NCBI GenBank assembly: GCA_934248055.1
Contig: CAKQKI010000004.1
Span: 78,677-142,676 of the forward strand
Direction of reading: 5' to 3'
DNA from: an uncultured Clostridia bacterium
GTDB lineage: Bacteria > Bacillota > Clostridia > Christensenellales > Borkfalkiaceae
DNA length: 64,000 nt
The translations under genes were made by a program, and so were the position numbers. Within the stretch, counting starts at the first letter, position 1. Every line of letters begins with the position of its first letter. Shown here one piece after another: positions 23,775 to 32,061 of this stretch. The notes under the pieces are model-generated. The model saw only the letters and a list, made by a program, of their open reading frames with translations. It searched no databases and was not told the origin of the DNA.

Positions 23775-23818
23775 TATATAGGTTATAAATGAATACAAAT
23801 AATTGTATAACCTATATA
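23775..23818. promoter_or_regulatory. inverted-repeat operator, likely LysR site
   Basis: TATATAGGTTATA (23775-23787) and TATAACCTATATA (23806-23818) form perfect 13-base arms 18 bases apart. It lies just upstream of the citrate-operon -35 box and over the lysR transcription start, the usual place for a LysR activator that represses itself. Confidence 0.65.
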
Positions 23819-23848
23819 AAAATAATTTATAGTTGTTTTGGAAATCGA

Positions 23849-24793
23849 ATGAACGAAAAGGATTACATACTCGAAGTTTATAAAGAAAGAAGTTTTTCCG
23901 CTGCCGCGAAAAACCTGTATATAACGCAACCCGCGTTGTCGGCGGCGGTCAAAAAGGCCGAAAACGAAGAAGGAATAATAATATTCGACAGGTCCACGTC
24001 GCCCATAACTTTAACTCCCGAAGGCAAAGTGTATATCGACTATCTTCAGAAAGCCGTGCGCCTTCGCGACGAAACGCGCACCAAACTTACCGATATGACG
24101 GAACTCAAAGTCGGGAAAATAAGAGTGAGCGGCGAAAATTTCGTATCGTCTTTTATAATGCCGAAAATAATAATGGAGTTTACAAGGCTGTACCCCGGGA
24201 TAGAAGTCGAACTCACCGAGTCGAACTCTCCCGATTTAAGGCAACTTCTTTTAACCGATCAGATAGATCTTCTCGTGGCGCACGATTTCGACGATAATCT
24301 TTACGAAAGCGAGCCGTTGTTCGAAGAAACGCTGCTTTTGGCAGTTCCCGAAAGTTTTACGGTGAACGAGCGGCTTAAAGATTACGTTCTTTTGAGAAAA
24401 GACGTGTTAAACGGCAAATATCTTAAAGAAAATTGTCCTAAGGTCACTCTTTCGGAATTTTCGGAATGTCCGTTTTTGCTTTTAAAAAAGGGCAACGATA
24501 CGCGCCGCCGCGCCGCGGCTATATTTCAGGAAGAGAATTTCGAACCCGAAACGGTTAAAATATATCTCGATCAACTTATAACTTCTTATAATATGTGCGG
24601 TTTCGGGCTGGGCGTTACTCTCGTGAACGACGTGCTTGTTAAAAGTTCCAGCGAAACGGGGTGCGTTTACTATAAACTCGCAGGCGAATCGGTGAAAAGA
24701 AGTATGGCGATAGGTTACAAGAAGAACGCTTACGTTTCGAAAGTCATGAAGGCTTTTATAGAAGTTGCCAAAGACGTTTACAAGGATTTTTAA
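23849..24793 (+). CDS. LysR-family transcriptional regulator of the citrate operon
   Basis: 314 residues from ATG 23849. The N-terminal winged helix reads DYILEVYKERSFSAAAKNLYITQPALSAAVKKAE, followed by a dimer helix and the two-lobed effector domain (GKIRVSGENFVSSFIMPKIIMEF...). It is divergent from the citrate-synthase operon, so control of that operon is likely (a CcpC/CitR-like role, inducer possibly citrate). The in-frame ATG at 23789 is rejected because it falls in the operator loop and would add residues before the HTH; a partial ribosome site (GGAAA) precedes 23849. Confidence 0.88.
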   Translation: MNEKDYILEVYKERSFSAAAKNLYITQPALSAAVKKAENEEGIIIFDRSTSPITLTPEGKVYIDYLQKAVRLRDETRTKLTDMTELKVGKIRVSGENFVSSFIMPKIIMEFTRLYPGIEVELTESNSPDLRQLLLTDQIDLLVAHDFDDNLYESEPLFEETLLLAVPESFTVNERLKDYVLLRKDVLNGKYLKENCPKVTLSEFSECPFLLLKKGNDTRRRAAAIFQEENFEPETVKIYLDQLITSYNMCGFGLGVTLVNDVLVKSSSETGCVYYKLAGESVKRSMAIGYKKNAYVSKVMKAFIEVAKDVYKDF

Positions 24794-24830
24794 ATACATA
24801 TTCGCTCGTTTTTAGTCATATAAACTTAAT

Positions 24831-25820
24831 ATGTATATACTCGAAAACGTGTTTTTATCTCTCGGCGGCGTAACCTTGTTTCTGATAGGTCTGAAATTCA
24901 TAAGCGAAAATATGGAAACGCTTGCGGGCGGCAAAATGAAATCCGCTCTTGCCGCATGCACGAAAAACAGATTGCTCGGAGTGCTTACGGGTACTCTTTC
25001 GACTGCGGTTTTGCAGTCGAGCATAGCGACGAACGTAATTCTCGTCGGATTCGTTTCGGGCGGAATGATAACTTTTTATCAGGCTGCCGCCGTTATTATG
25101 GGCGCGAATATCGGTACTACCGTAACCGCTCAACTCGTTGCGCTTTCGGGAAGCAACGCTTTCGATATAACCGCGTTCGGCGCGGCGATAGCGTTTATCG
25201 GATTTATCGTGTCGCTTTTGAAAAACGAAAAAGCCGCCGCCGTCGGAAACGTCATGGCGGGGTTCGGAATGTTGTTTTTCGGACTTGACGTAATTTCTGA
25301 CGGGGTTACCTTTTTTAAAAATTACGAAGGGTTCAGAAAAATTTTTCTCGTCAAAAACGATTTACTTCTCCTTCTTAACGGCGTATTTATAACCGCGCTC
25401 GTTCAGAGTTCGTCGGCGGTTACGAGCGTTATGATAATACTTGCTTCCAACGGACTTCTCGGTTTCGGAGAATCCGTTTTCTTGATACTCGGCGCTAATA
25501 TAGGAACGTGCTTGTCGGTAATCGTCGCGTCGCTCGGAAAATCAAAAGAAGCGCAGAAAACGGCGTTTTTTAATTTTGCGTTCAATCTTACGGGCGCGCT
25601 TATCTTGTTTTTGCCGCTTTCGGCGTTCAAAGAAAACGTTGCGTTTTTTTTCGAAGCGTTTTCGGGCGGGATCGAAAGGCAGATTGCGAATTTTCACACT
25701 CTTTTCAACGTGACGGTCACGCTGTTTCTTCTTCCCGTTTTAAAACCGTTTACCCGCTGTATAGACGCGCTGTTTGATTTAAAACCGAAAAAACGCGGCG
25801 CGATAAAGGCGGCGGCGTAA
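24831..25820 (+). CDS. Na/phosphate cotransporter family protein (NptA/YjbB core)
   Basis: 329 residues with the duplicated Na/Pi-cotransporter II core: QSSIATNVILVGFVSGGMITFYQAAAVIMGANIGTTVTAQLVAL in the first half and VQSSSAVTSVMIILASNGLLGF with ILGANIGTCLSVIVASLG in the second. The QSSS/QSSI and GANIGT motifs are diagnostic. The C-terminal PhoU-like domain of longer homologues is missing. There is no Shine-Dalgarno; TATAAA at 24819-24824 lies 6 bases before the ATG, so it may be leaderless, although a -35 box is not clear. Confidence 0.85.
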   Translation: MYILENVFLSLGGVTLFLIGLKFISENMETLAGGKMKSALAACTKNRLLGVLTGTLSTAVLQSSIATNVILVGFVSGGMITFYQAAAVIMGANIGTTVTAQLVALSGSNAFDITAFGAAIAFIGFIVSLLKNEKAAAVGNVMAGFGMLFFGLDVISDGVTFFKNYEGFRKIFLVKNDLLLLLNGVFITALVQSSSAVTSVMIILASNGLLGFGESVFLILGANIGTCLSVIVASLGKSKEAQKTAFFNFAFNLTGALILFLPLSAFKENVAFFFEAFSGGIERQIANFHTLFNVTVTLFLLPVLKPFTRCIDALFDLKPKKRGAIKAAA

Positions 25821-25848
25821 GAAAATTATCTAAACGGCGATAATTGTA
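25819..25848 (+). promoter_or_regulatory. 30-base motif shared with the pgk promoter (copy A)
   Basis: AAGAAAATTATC-(T)-AAACGGCGATAAT-(T)-GTA, differing at two of 30 positions from 29767-29796. It begins in the stop codon of the transporter gene. Function unknown; candidate protein-binding site. Confidence 0.5.
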
Positions 25849-25887
25849 GGTTCGCCAAACATATTTTGTAGGTTTGTCAAACATATT
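25844..25887 (+). repeat. two 22-bp direct repeats upstream of the BspA-like promoter
   Basis: TTGTAGGTTCGCCAAACATATT and its neighbour at 25866-25887 differ at three positions. They end six bases before the -35 box, in activator position. A pitch of 22 bases (two helical turns) puts both on the same DNA face. Confidence 0.6.
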
Positions 25888-25892
25888 TTCGA

Positions 25893-25921
25893 TTGACAAA
25901 TCGTTTGAATAATGATACACT
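25893..25921 (+). promoter_or_regulatory. promoter of the BspA-like gene
   Basis: TTGACA (25893-25898), 17 bases, TACACT (25916-25921), about 95 bases before the start codon. Confidence 0.55.
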
Positions 25922-26014
25922 TTACTATGTTAATGTGTCGCCTATTAGCGTAATAGACGGCAGATTTAACTGCATAATTAACATTTGTTAAATTATTTTA
26001 GGAGGGTGTGTTGT

Positions 26015-29000
26015 ATGAAGAACGGAAAAAGTTTTATAAGAGTGCTTTTAGCCGTAATAATGCTTCTGTGTGTCATGTGTTTTGTTGCTTGCGGGCAAGG
26101 AAATACCGGCGGCAACGGTAAAGGAGCGTATTACCTTTACAAAAACGGACAACTCGATAAATCGAGTTTTATCAAGTTGGACGACGGAAAATGGTCGGAC
26201 GACGATAAGAAAAGCGGAACTTATTCGATATCGGGCGATTCCGTTACTATTTACGTTGAGATAGACGGCGAGAAAGAAGAGTTTGCCAAAGGAACGTTGA
26301 AAGACGGCGTGCTTACCCTTACGATTACGGGCAAAACGGTAGTTTACTGCCAAGAAGGCAAAACTCCGTCAAAACCGTCAAACCCTGATAATCCGTCGGA
26401 GCCGGATAAATTTACGGTGTCGTTTAACGCTAACGGCGGCACCTTTGCAGATAATACGTCGATTTTGAAATCGGAAGACGTAAAGAAAGGAGATTTTGTA
26501 GAAGAACCCGCATCCCCAACGAGAAACGGGTATGTTTTTGTGGGCTGGAGTGTTGAAAAAGAGAGCGACGGTTTGTGGGATTTTGTTAAAAACGAAGTCA
26601 ATTCTGACGTCGTGCTTTACGCCGTGTGGAAGATCGATGACGGACATTCAATCGTTTCGGCGGAAGAATTTGAGATGTCGGATAAAACTCTTACTAAATA
26701 TTTTATCAGTCCCGATAAAAGTTATGATTTACGCGACAAATTCAAGGTGAGTAACGGCGCAAGTTGGCGTGCGTTTACTTCCGCCGATTGTTCCCCTGTT
26801 ACCGAATTGACAATGCGAGCTATGACAATTGAATACGGCTGGAACGACGTATACGTTATGGTGGAAAACCAAACCACGTATGAACGTTCAACCTATAATT
26901 TGAGAGTTTATTGCGCTCCCATTTCTTCCTTAACCTTGTTACATAATGATACGTATTGCATCGATAAGGGCGTAGATTGTCCTGAAGTGATTATCCCGTC
27001 GAAGTATAACGGTAAAAAAATTACTCATATAGGTAATTCTGCGTTCTATGGTTGCAGCAAACTTACGAGCATAATAATTCCAGACAGCGTAACTTCTATA
27101 GGCTATTCTGCGTTCTTGGGTTGCAGCGGTTTAACAAGCGTAACTATCGGAAACAGCGTGACTTCTATCGGCTATCAAGCGTTCAGTGGTTGCAGCGGAC
27201 TTACGAGCGTAACCATCCCCGACAGCGTGACGAGTATAGGAGAAAGAGCGTTCAGTGGTTGCAGCGGTTTAACGAGCGTAACAATCGGCAACGGCGTAAC
27301 TTCTATAGGCGAGTATGCGTTTTATAATTGCAGCGGACTTACGAGCGCAACAATCGGCAACGGCGTAACTTCTATAGGCAATTATGCGTTCGTTGTTTGC
27401 AGCGGACTTACGAGTATAACGATTCCCGACAGCGTAACTTTTATAGGCGAGCGTGCGTTCTCCGGTTGCAGCGGACTTACGAGCGTAACAATCCCCGATA
27501 GCGTAACTACTATAGGCGAGTGTGCGTTTTGGGGTTGCAGCGGACTTGAAAGCGTTATATGGAACGCGGAGAACTGTACAGGAGCAGGTTCGTCTTCCAA
27601 CCCGATATTTGAAAACTGTAATAATTTGACGGCTGTAACCATAGGTGATAACGTTAAAACTATTCCGTCCTGTGCGTTCAGTGGTTGCATTGGACTTACT
27701 AGCATAACGATACCTGACAGTGTTACTTCTATAGGTGATAGTGCGTTCTATAAATGCATCGGACTTACGAGCATAACTATCTCCGACAGTGTAACTTCTA
27801 TAGGCAGATCTGCGTTCTATAATTGCAGCGGTTTAACGAGCATAACAATACCCGACAGCGTAACTGCTATCGGTGAGTGGGCGTTCTATAATTGCAGCGG
27901 TTTAACGAGCATAACTATCCCCGACAGTGTAACTTCTATAGGCAGATCTGCGTTCGGGAATTGCAGCGGACTTATGAGCGTAACTATCGGCAACGGCGTA
28001 ACTTCTATAGGCGATTCTGCGTTCTATGGTTGCAGCGCTCTTGAGAATATTTATATAACGGATATAGCTGCATGGTGTAATATATCGGGATTAGATACTC
28101 TTATGCGTTGCTCGAGTAATAAGAAGTTGTACTTAAACAATAAACTCATAACTGACCTTGTTGTTCCCGACAGCGTAACTTCTATAGTCAATTATGCGTT
28201 CTATGATTGCATCGGACTTACGAGCGTAACAATCCCCGATAGCGTAACTTCTATAGGCGGGGCTGCGTTCCATGGTTGCAGCGGACTTACGAGCGTAACG
28301 ATCGGCAACGGCGTAACTTTGATAGGCTATTCTGCGTTCTTTGGTTGCAGCGGACTTACGAGCGTAACAATCCCCGATAGCGTAACTTCGATAGGCGATT
28401 CTGCGTTCGGTGGTTGCAAAAATCTTAAATACAACGAATACGATAACGCTTTATATTTAGGAAACAATAACAATCCGTATGTTGCTCTTATAAGCGCAAA
28501 ATCCATATATATTACAAATTATACTATAAGTGATAATTGTAAAGTGATTGTCGAGGCTGCATTCCGCGATTGCAAAGGACTTACGAGTATAACGATTCCC
28601 GACAGCGTAACTTCCATAGGCAAATGTGCGTTCTACGATTGCAAAGGACTTACGAGCATAACGATTCCCGACAGCGTCACTTCTATAGGCGATTCTGCGT
28701 TCAAGAATTGCAGCGGACTAAAATACAACGAGTATGATAACGGATTATATTTAGGGAACGGAAGCAATCCGTATGTTGTTCTCATAAAAGCAAAATCTAC
28801 AAACATAACAAGTTGTATGATAAATGAAAAGTGCAAATTTATCCATTCTAATGCGTTCTATAATTGCAGCGGTTTAACGAGCATAACAATCCCCGACAGT
28901 GTTACTTCTATAGGCGATTCTGCGTTCAAGAATTGCAGCGGACTTACGAGCATTACGTTGTCGTTTATCGGTGCAAAGCCAAACGGAACTAAAAACACGC

Positions 29001-29470
29001 ATTTTGGATATATTTTCGGTGCAAGTTCTTATTCGGATAACAGTGAATACGTTCCGAGTAGTCTAAAAACGGTTATTATAAGCAATAGCAGTGGCGTAAC
29101 TTCTATAGTCAATTATGCGTTCTATGGTTGCAGCGGGCTTACGAGTATAACGATACCTGACAGTGTTACTTCTATAGGCTATTCTGCGTTCGATGATTGC
29201 AGCGGACTTACGAGTATAACGATTCCCGACAGCGTAACTTCCATAGGCAAATATGCGTTCGATGGTTGCCACAGACTTACGAGCATAACAATCGGCAACA
29301 GCGTAACTTCTATAGGTGAGTCTGCGTTCCGCGATTGCAACGGACTTTCAGAAATTCGTTTTAACGGCACTGTCTCGCAGTGGCAAGCGATTTCAAAGGG
29401 TTCTTCTTGGGATTCCAAAGTGCCTTCATCCTGCAAAGTTATCTGCACCGACGGCGAAACTTCGCTATAA
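26015..29470 (+). CDS. BspA-type leucine-rich-repeat surface lipoprotein
   Basis: 1151 residues. Signal peptide with a lipobox (CFVAC, Cys26), then about 90 residues of beta-rich sequence, then a Listeria-Bacteroides repeat (KFTVSFNANGG ... GYVFVGWS, about residues 130-210), a small beta domain, and from about residue 320 more than twenty LRR_5 repeats of the form LTSITIPDSVTSIGDSAFYGCSG (23 residues). Some repeats are interrupted by YNEYDNGLYLGN-type inserts. Such proteins lie on the cell surface and are implicated in adhesion to host or fellow bacteria. I start at ATG 26015 after AGGAGGG, not at the TTG 30 bases upstream. It stands alone with promoter and terminator. Repeat DNA is nearly identical, so copy number probably varies. 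Confidence 0.92.
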   Translation: MKNGKSFIRVLLAVIMLLCVMCFVACGQGNTGGNGKGAYYLYKNGQLDKSSFIKLDDGKWSDDDKKSGTYSISGDSVTIYVEIDGEKEEFAKGTLKDGVLTLTITGKTVVYCQEGKTPSKPSNPDNPSEPDKFTVSFNANGGTFADNTSILKSEDVKKGDFVEEPASPTRNGYVFVGWSVEKESDGLWDFVKNEVNSDVVLYAVWKIDDGHSIVSAEEFEMSDKTLTKYFISPDKSYDLRDKFKVSNGASWRAFTSADCSPVTELTMRAMTIEYGWNDVYVMVENQTTYERSTYNLRVYCAPISSLTLLHNDTYCIDKGVDCPEVIIPSKYNGKKITHIGNSAFYGCSKLTSIIIPDSVTSIGYSAFLGCSGLTSVTIGNSVTSIGYQAFSGCSGLTSVTIPDSVTSIGERAFSGCSGLTSVTIGNGVTSIGEYAFYNCSGLTSATIGNGVTSIGNYAFVVCSGLTSITIPDSVTFIGERAFSGCSGLTSVTIPDSVTTIGECAFWGCSGLESVIWNAENCTGAGSSSNPIFENCNNLTAVTIGDNVKTIPSCAFSGCIGLTSITIPDSVTSIGDSAFYKCIGLTSITISDSVTSIGRSAFYNCSGLTSITIPDSVTAIGEWAFYNCSGLTSITIPDSVTSIGRSAFGNCSGLMSVTIGNGVTSIGDSAFYGCSALENIYITDIAAWCNISGLDTLMRCSSNKKLYLNNKLITDLVVPDSVTSIVNYAFYDCIGLTSVTIPDSVTSIGGAAFHGCSGLTSVTIGNGVTLIGYSAFFGCSGLTSVTIPDSVTSIGDSAFGGCKNLKYNEYDNALYLGNNNNPYVALISAKSIYITNYTISDNCKVIVEAAFRDCKGLTSITIPDSVTSIGKCAFYDCKGLTSITIPDSVTSIGDSAFKNCSGLKYNEYDNGLYLGNGSNPYVVLIKAKSTNITSCMINEKCKFIHSNAFYNCSGLTSITIPDSVTSIGDSAFKNCSGLTSITLSFIGAKPNGTKNTHFGYIFGASSYSDNSEYVPSSLKTVIISNSSGVTSIVNYAFYGCSGLTSITIPDSVTSIGYSAFDDCSGLTSITIPDSVTSIGKYAFDGCHRLTSITIGNSVTSIGESAFRDCNGLSEIRFNGTVSQWQAISKGSSWDSKVPSSCKVICTDGETSL

Positions 29471-29535
29471 AATACAGGCTATTAGCGCGCACTATTTGAA
29501 AAGTTTGTTACGCAAAAAATTAAAAATAAAAGCAA

Positions 29536-29570
29536 AAAAGGAAGTTTGATATAATCGGACTTCCTTTTTA
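29536..29570 (+). terminator. terminator of the BspA-like gene
   Basis: AAAAGGAAGT (29536-29545) with ACTTCCTTTT (29559-29568). Confidence 0.8.
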
Positions 29571-29626
29571 TATGCGATTGTCGGGAAAAATTCTCGGCAA
29601 TTTTTATTCTTAACAAAGGAGCGAAA

Positions 29627-29659
29627 ATGAAAAATTATAATCGTTACCGCCCGCCGTAG
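29627..29659 (+). CDS. possible 10-codon leader peptide
   Basis: A good ribosome site (AAAGGAG) precedes ATG AAA AAT TAT AAT CGT TAC CGC CCG CCG TAG (peptide MKNYNRYRPP). It sits after a second terminator-like hairpin (29576-29606, with G-T pairs). No regulated gene follows at once; the remaining 100 bases to the pgk promoter hold nothing I recognise. Could be chance. Confidence 0.2.
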   Translation: MKNYNRYRPP

Positions 29660-29766
29660 CGATAAATTTTCCTTAAAGTATTTGGTTCGCACTTAAACTT
29701 TAACATAATGAAAATCTTTTCGCTATCTTTTTTATTGCTTTTGTCTCATATGTATTGTAATCCTAC

Positions 29767-29825
29767 AAGAAAATTATCAAAACGGCGATAATAGTATTGA
29801 CAATTTTTCTCAAAAGTTATAAAAT
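29767..29825 (+). promoter_or_regulatory. pgk-tpiA promoter with the shared 30-base motif (copy B)
   Basis: Motif copy B (29767-29796) runs directly into TTGACA (29797-29802), 17 bases, TAAAAT (29820-29825). The motif therefore abuts the -35 box. Confidence 0.6.
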
Positions 29826-29905
29826 TAACAAGGTAAGGTCGTAAACGGCTTTGAAGCATTTTAAACGATATATAAACGAGAAATAATATTCAAAGGAGCA
29901 ATACT

Positions 29906-31222
29906 ATGAATAAGAAAACTATACGTGACGTAGACGTAAAAGGCAAAAGATGCCTTGTGAGAGTGGACTTTAACGTCCCGATGAAAGACGGCGTTATTAC
30001 AGACGAAAACAGAATCAACGGCGCGCTTCCCACGATTAAGTATCTTATGGAGCACGGCGCAAAGGTAATACTTTGCTCGCACATGGGAAAACCGCACAAC
30101 GTTTTCAACGATAAAATTTCTTTAAACAAAAAAGAAAAGAAAGCCGTTGAAGCGGCGCCCGAAGCGGAAAGAGAAAGTCTGAAAGCGGAATATCTCGAAA
30201 AGGCGAAAAAAGATATTAAAAAATTCACGCTTAAACCCGTGGCGGACAGGCTCAACGAACTTCTCGGCGGAAAGGTAACTTTCGCGACCGACACCGTCGG
30301 GGCAGACGCTCAGGCTAAGGTTGCCGCGATGAAAGACGGCGACGTGGTTTTGCTTGAAAATCTTCGTTTCGACGCGGGCGAAGAAGGCAGAGATCCGGAA
30401 TTCTGCAAAAAACTCGCTTCTTTCTGCGACGTTTACGTGAACGACGCGTTCGGAACGGCTCACCGTTCTCACGCTTCCACCGCCGCTATCGTGGAATACG
30501 GCTTGGTTAAAACCGCGGTTTGCGGATTCCTTATCGAAAAAGAACTTTCCGTAATGGCTGATTCTCTCGAACACCCCGTTCGTCCGTTCGTGGCTGTTCT
30601 CGGCGGCGCGAAGGTTGCGGATAAACTCAACGTTATTTCTAACCTTCTTGAAAAGTGCGACAGTCTTATAATCGGCGGCGGTATGGCGTATACTTTCCTT
30701 AAAGCGAAAGGCTATGAAGTAGGCACTTCGCTCGTTGACGGAGAAAAAATCGACTATTGCAAAGATATGATGAAAAAAGCGGAAGATCTCGGAAAGAAAC
30801 TTTATCTTCCCGTAGACTCGACCGTTGCGGCGGCTTTCCCCGATCCGATAGACGCGAAAATCGAAGTCGAAGTCGTGGCGGCGGATAAAATTCCCGCGGA
30901 TAAAATGGGGCTTGACATAGGTCCCGAAACGATGAAACTTTTCGCAAGCGTCGTAAAAAGCGGCAAAACGGTTATATGGAACGGACCTATGGGAGTTTTT
31001 GAAAATCCCATACTTGCAAAAGGTACTATCGCAATCGCTAAGGCGATGGCTGAAAACGAAACGGCTACCACGATTATCGGCGGCGGCGACAGCGCGGCGG
31101 CAGTCGCTCAACTCGGTTTTGCGGATAAAATGACGCATATTTCTACGGGCGGCGGCGCTTCTTTGGAACTTTTCGAAGGCAAAGTTCTTCCGGGCATTGC
31201 GTGCCTTAACGATAAAAACTGA
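29906..31222 (+). CDS. pgk: phosphoglycerate kinase
   Basis: 438 residues, longer than the usual 390-400. Glycolytic ATP formation from 1,3-bisphosphoglycerate. Signatures: RVDFNVPMKDGVITDENRI, CSHMGKP, LLENLRFDAGEE, VNDAFGTAHRSHAST, LGGAKVADKLNVI, NGPMGVFENP and IIGGGDSAAAV. The extra length is a Lys/Glu/Ala-rich helix at about residues 74-105 (KKEKKAVEAAPEAERESLKA) in the N-terminal domain. Ribosome site AAAGGAG. tpiA follows after 14 bases. Confidence 0.96.
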   Translation: MNKKTIRDVDVKGKRCLVRVDFNVPMKDGVITDENRINGALPTIKYLMEHGAKVILCSHMGKPHNVFNDKISLNKKEKKAVEAAPEAERESLKAEYLEKAKKDIKKFTLKPVADRLNELLGGKVTFATDTVGADAQAKVAAMKDGDVVLLENLRFDAGEEGRDPEFCKKLASFCDVYVNDAFGTAHRSHASTAAIVEYGLVKTAVCGFLIEKELSVMADSLEHPVRPFVAVLGGAKVADKLNVISNLLEKCDSLIIGGGMAYTFLKAKGYEVGTSLVDGEKIDYCKDMMKKAEDLGKKLYLPVDSTVAAAFPDPIDAKIEVEVVAADKIPADKMGLDIGPETMKLFASVVKSGKTVIWNGPMGVFENPILAKGTIAIAKAMAENETATTIIGGGDSAAAVAQLGFADKMTHISTGGGASLELFEGKVLPGIACLNDKN

Positions 31223-31236
31223 AAGGAGATAACCTT

Positions 31237-31983
31237 ATGAGAAAAGCAATAATTGCAGGAAACTGGAAAATGAATTTAACGCCTTCGCAGGGCGTTAAAC
31301 TCGTAAACGAACTTAAACCGCTCGTAAAAGACGCCGATTGCGACGTCGTCGTATGCGTACCCGCAACGGATATTCAGGCGGTAGGCGAAGCGCTTAAAGG
31401 CTCGAATATTCATCTCGGCGCCGAAAACGTTCACTTTGCGGAAAGCGGCGCGTATACGGGTGAAATTTCGGCGGATATGCTTCTCGAACTCGGCGTGAAA
31501 TACGTTATTATAGGTCACAGCGAACGCCGTCAGTATTTCGGCGAAACAGACGAAACCGTCAATAAAAGAACGCTCACCGCGCTTAAAAAGGGACTTATTC
31601 CTATCGTTTGCGTAGGCGAAACGCTCGAAGAAAGAGAAACGGGCAAGACGGAAGACGTTCTTAAACGCCAGATAACCGCAGGATTGAACGGCGTTGAAGA
31701 TTTAACGAAACTCGTTATCGCTTACGAACCCGTATGGGCGATAGGTACGGGTAAAACCGCAACCGCCGAACAAGCCGACGAAACTATCGGATTTATCCGT
31801 AAAACTCTTGCTGAAAATTTCTGCAACGAATGCGCGGCGAAGGTTCGCATTCAGTACGGCGGCTCAATGAAACCGTCCAACTGCAAGGAACTTATGGCGA
31901 AAGAAGAAATCGACGGCGGTCTTATCGGCGGTGCGGCTCTGAAAGCAAACGATTTTGCTGCGATAGTCAATTATAATAAATAG
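31237..31983 (+). CDS. tpiA: triosephosphate isomerase
   Basis: 248 residues, standard length. It interconverts dihydroxyacetone phosphate and glyceraldehyde 3-phosphate. Visible: AGNWKMN (Lys), IGHSERR (catalytic His), AYEPVWAIGTGKTAT (catalytic Glu and loop 6), YGGSMKPSN and GLIGGAAL. Strong GAAAGGAG site 3' of pgk; same operon, ended by the terminator at 32001. Confidence 0.97.
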   Translation: MRKAIIAGNWKMNLTPSQGVKLVNELKPLVKDADCDVVVCVPATDIQAVGEALKGSNIHLGAENVHFAESGAYTGEISADMLLELGVKYVIIGHSERRQYFGETDETVNKRTLTALKKGLIPIVCVGETLEERETGKTEDVLKRQITAGLNGVEDLTKLVIAYEPVWAIGTGKTATAEQADETIGFIRKTLAENFCNECAAKVRIQYGGSMKPSNCKELMAKEEIDGGLIGGAALKANDFAAIVNYNK

Positions 31984-32000
31984 TATAAACTGAATTTTCC

Positions 32001-32024
32001 GCGGACGGTTTACCGTCCGCTTTT
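32001..32024 (+). terminator. pgk-tpiA terminator
   Basis: GCGGACGG, loop TTTA, CCGTCCGC, then TTTT. Confidence 0.85.
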
Positions 32025-32026
32025 CG

Positions 32027-32056
32027 TTGTCATTTTTTTTGTTCACGGCATAAAAT
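32027..32056 (+). promoter_or_regulatory. promoter giving a leaderless dapF mRNA
   Basis: TTGTCA (32027-32032), 18 bases, TAAAAT (32051-32056). The dapF ATG begins 5 bases later (32062) and no Shine-Dalgarno is present. Confidence 0.6.
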
Positions 32057-32061
32057 AGCGT

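Noticed and set aside
23789..23848. Upstream ATG for the LysR gene
   Set aside because: Lies in the operator loop, adds a Cys/Ile-rich stretch not seen before LysR helix-turn-helix domains, and has no ribosome site.
27000..29400. Tandem DNA repeats considered as a non-coding satellite
   Set aside because: They keep one continuous reading frame with the LRR_5 pattern and are fully explained by the BspA-like gene.
30122..31138. 338-codon minus-strand frame opposite pgk
   Set aside because: Antisense shadow of a highly conserved gene, composition biased to Phe, Arg and His.
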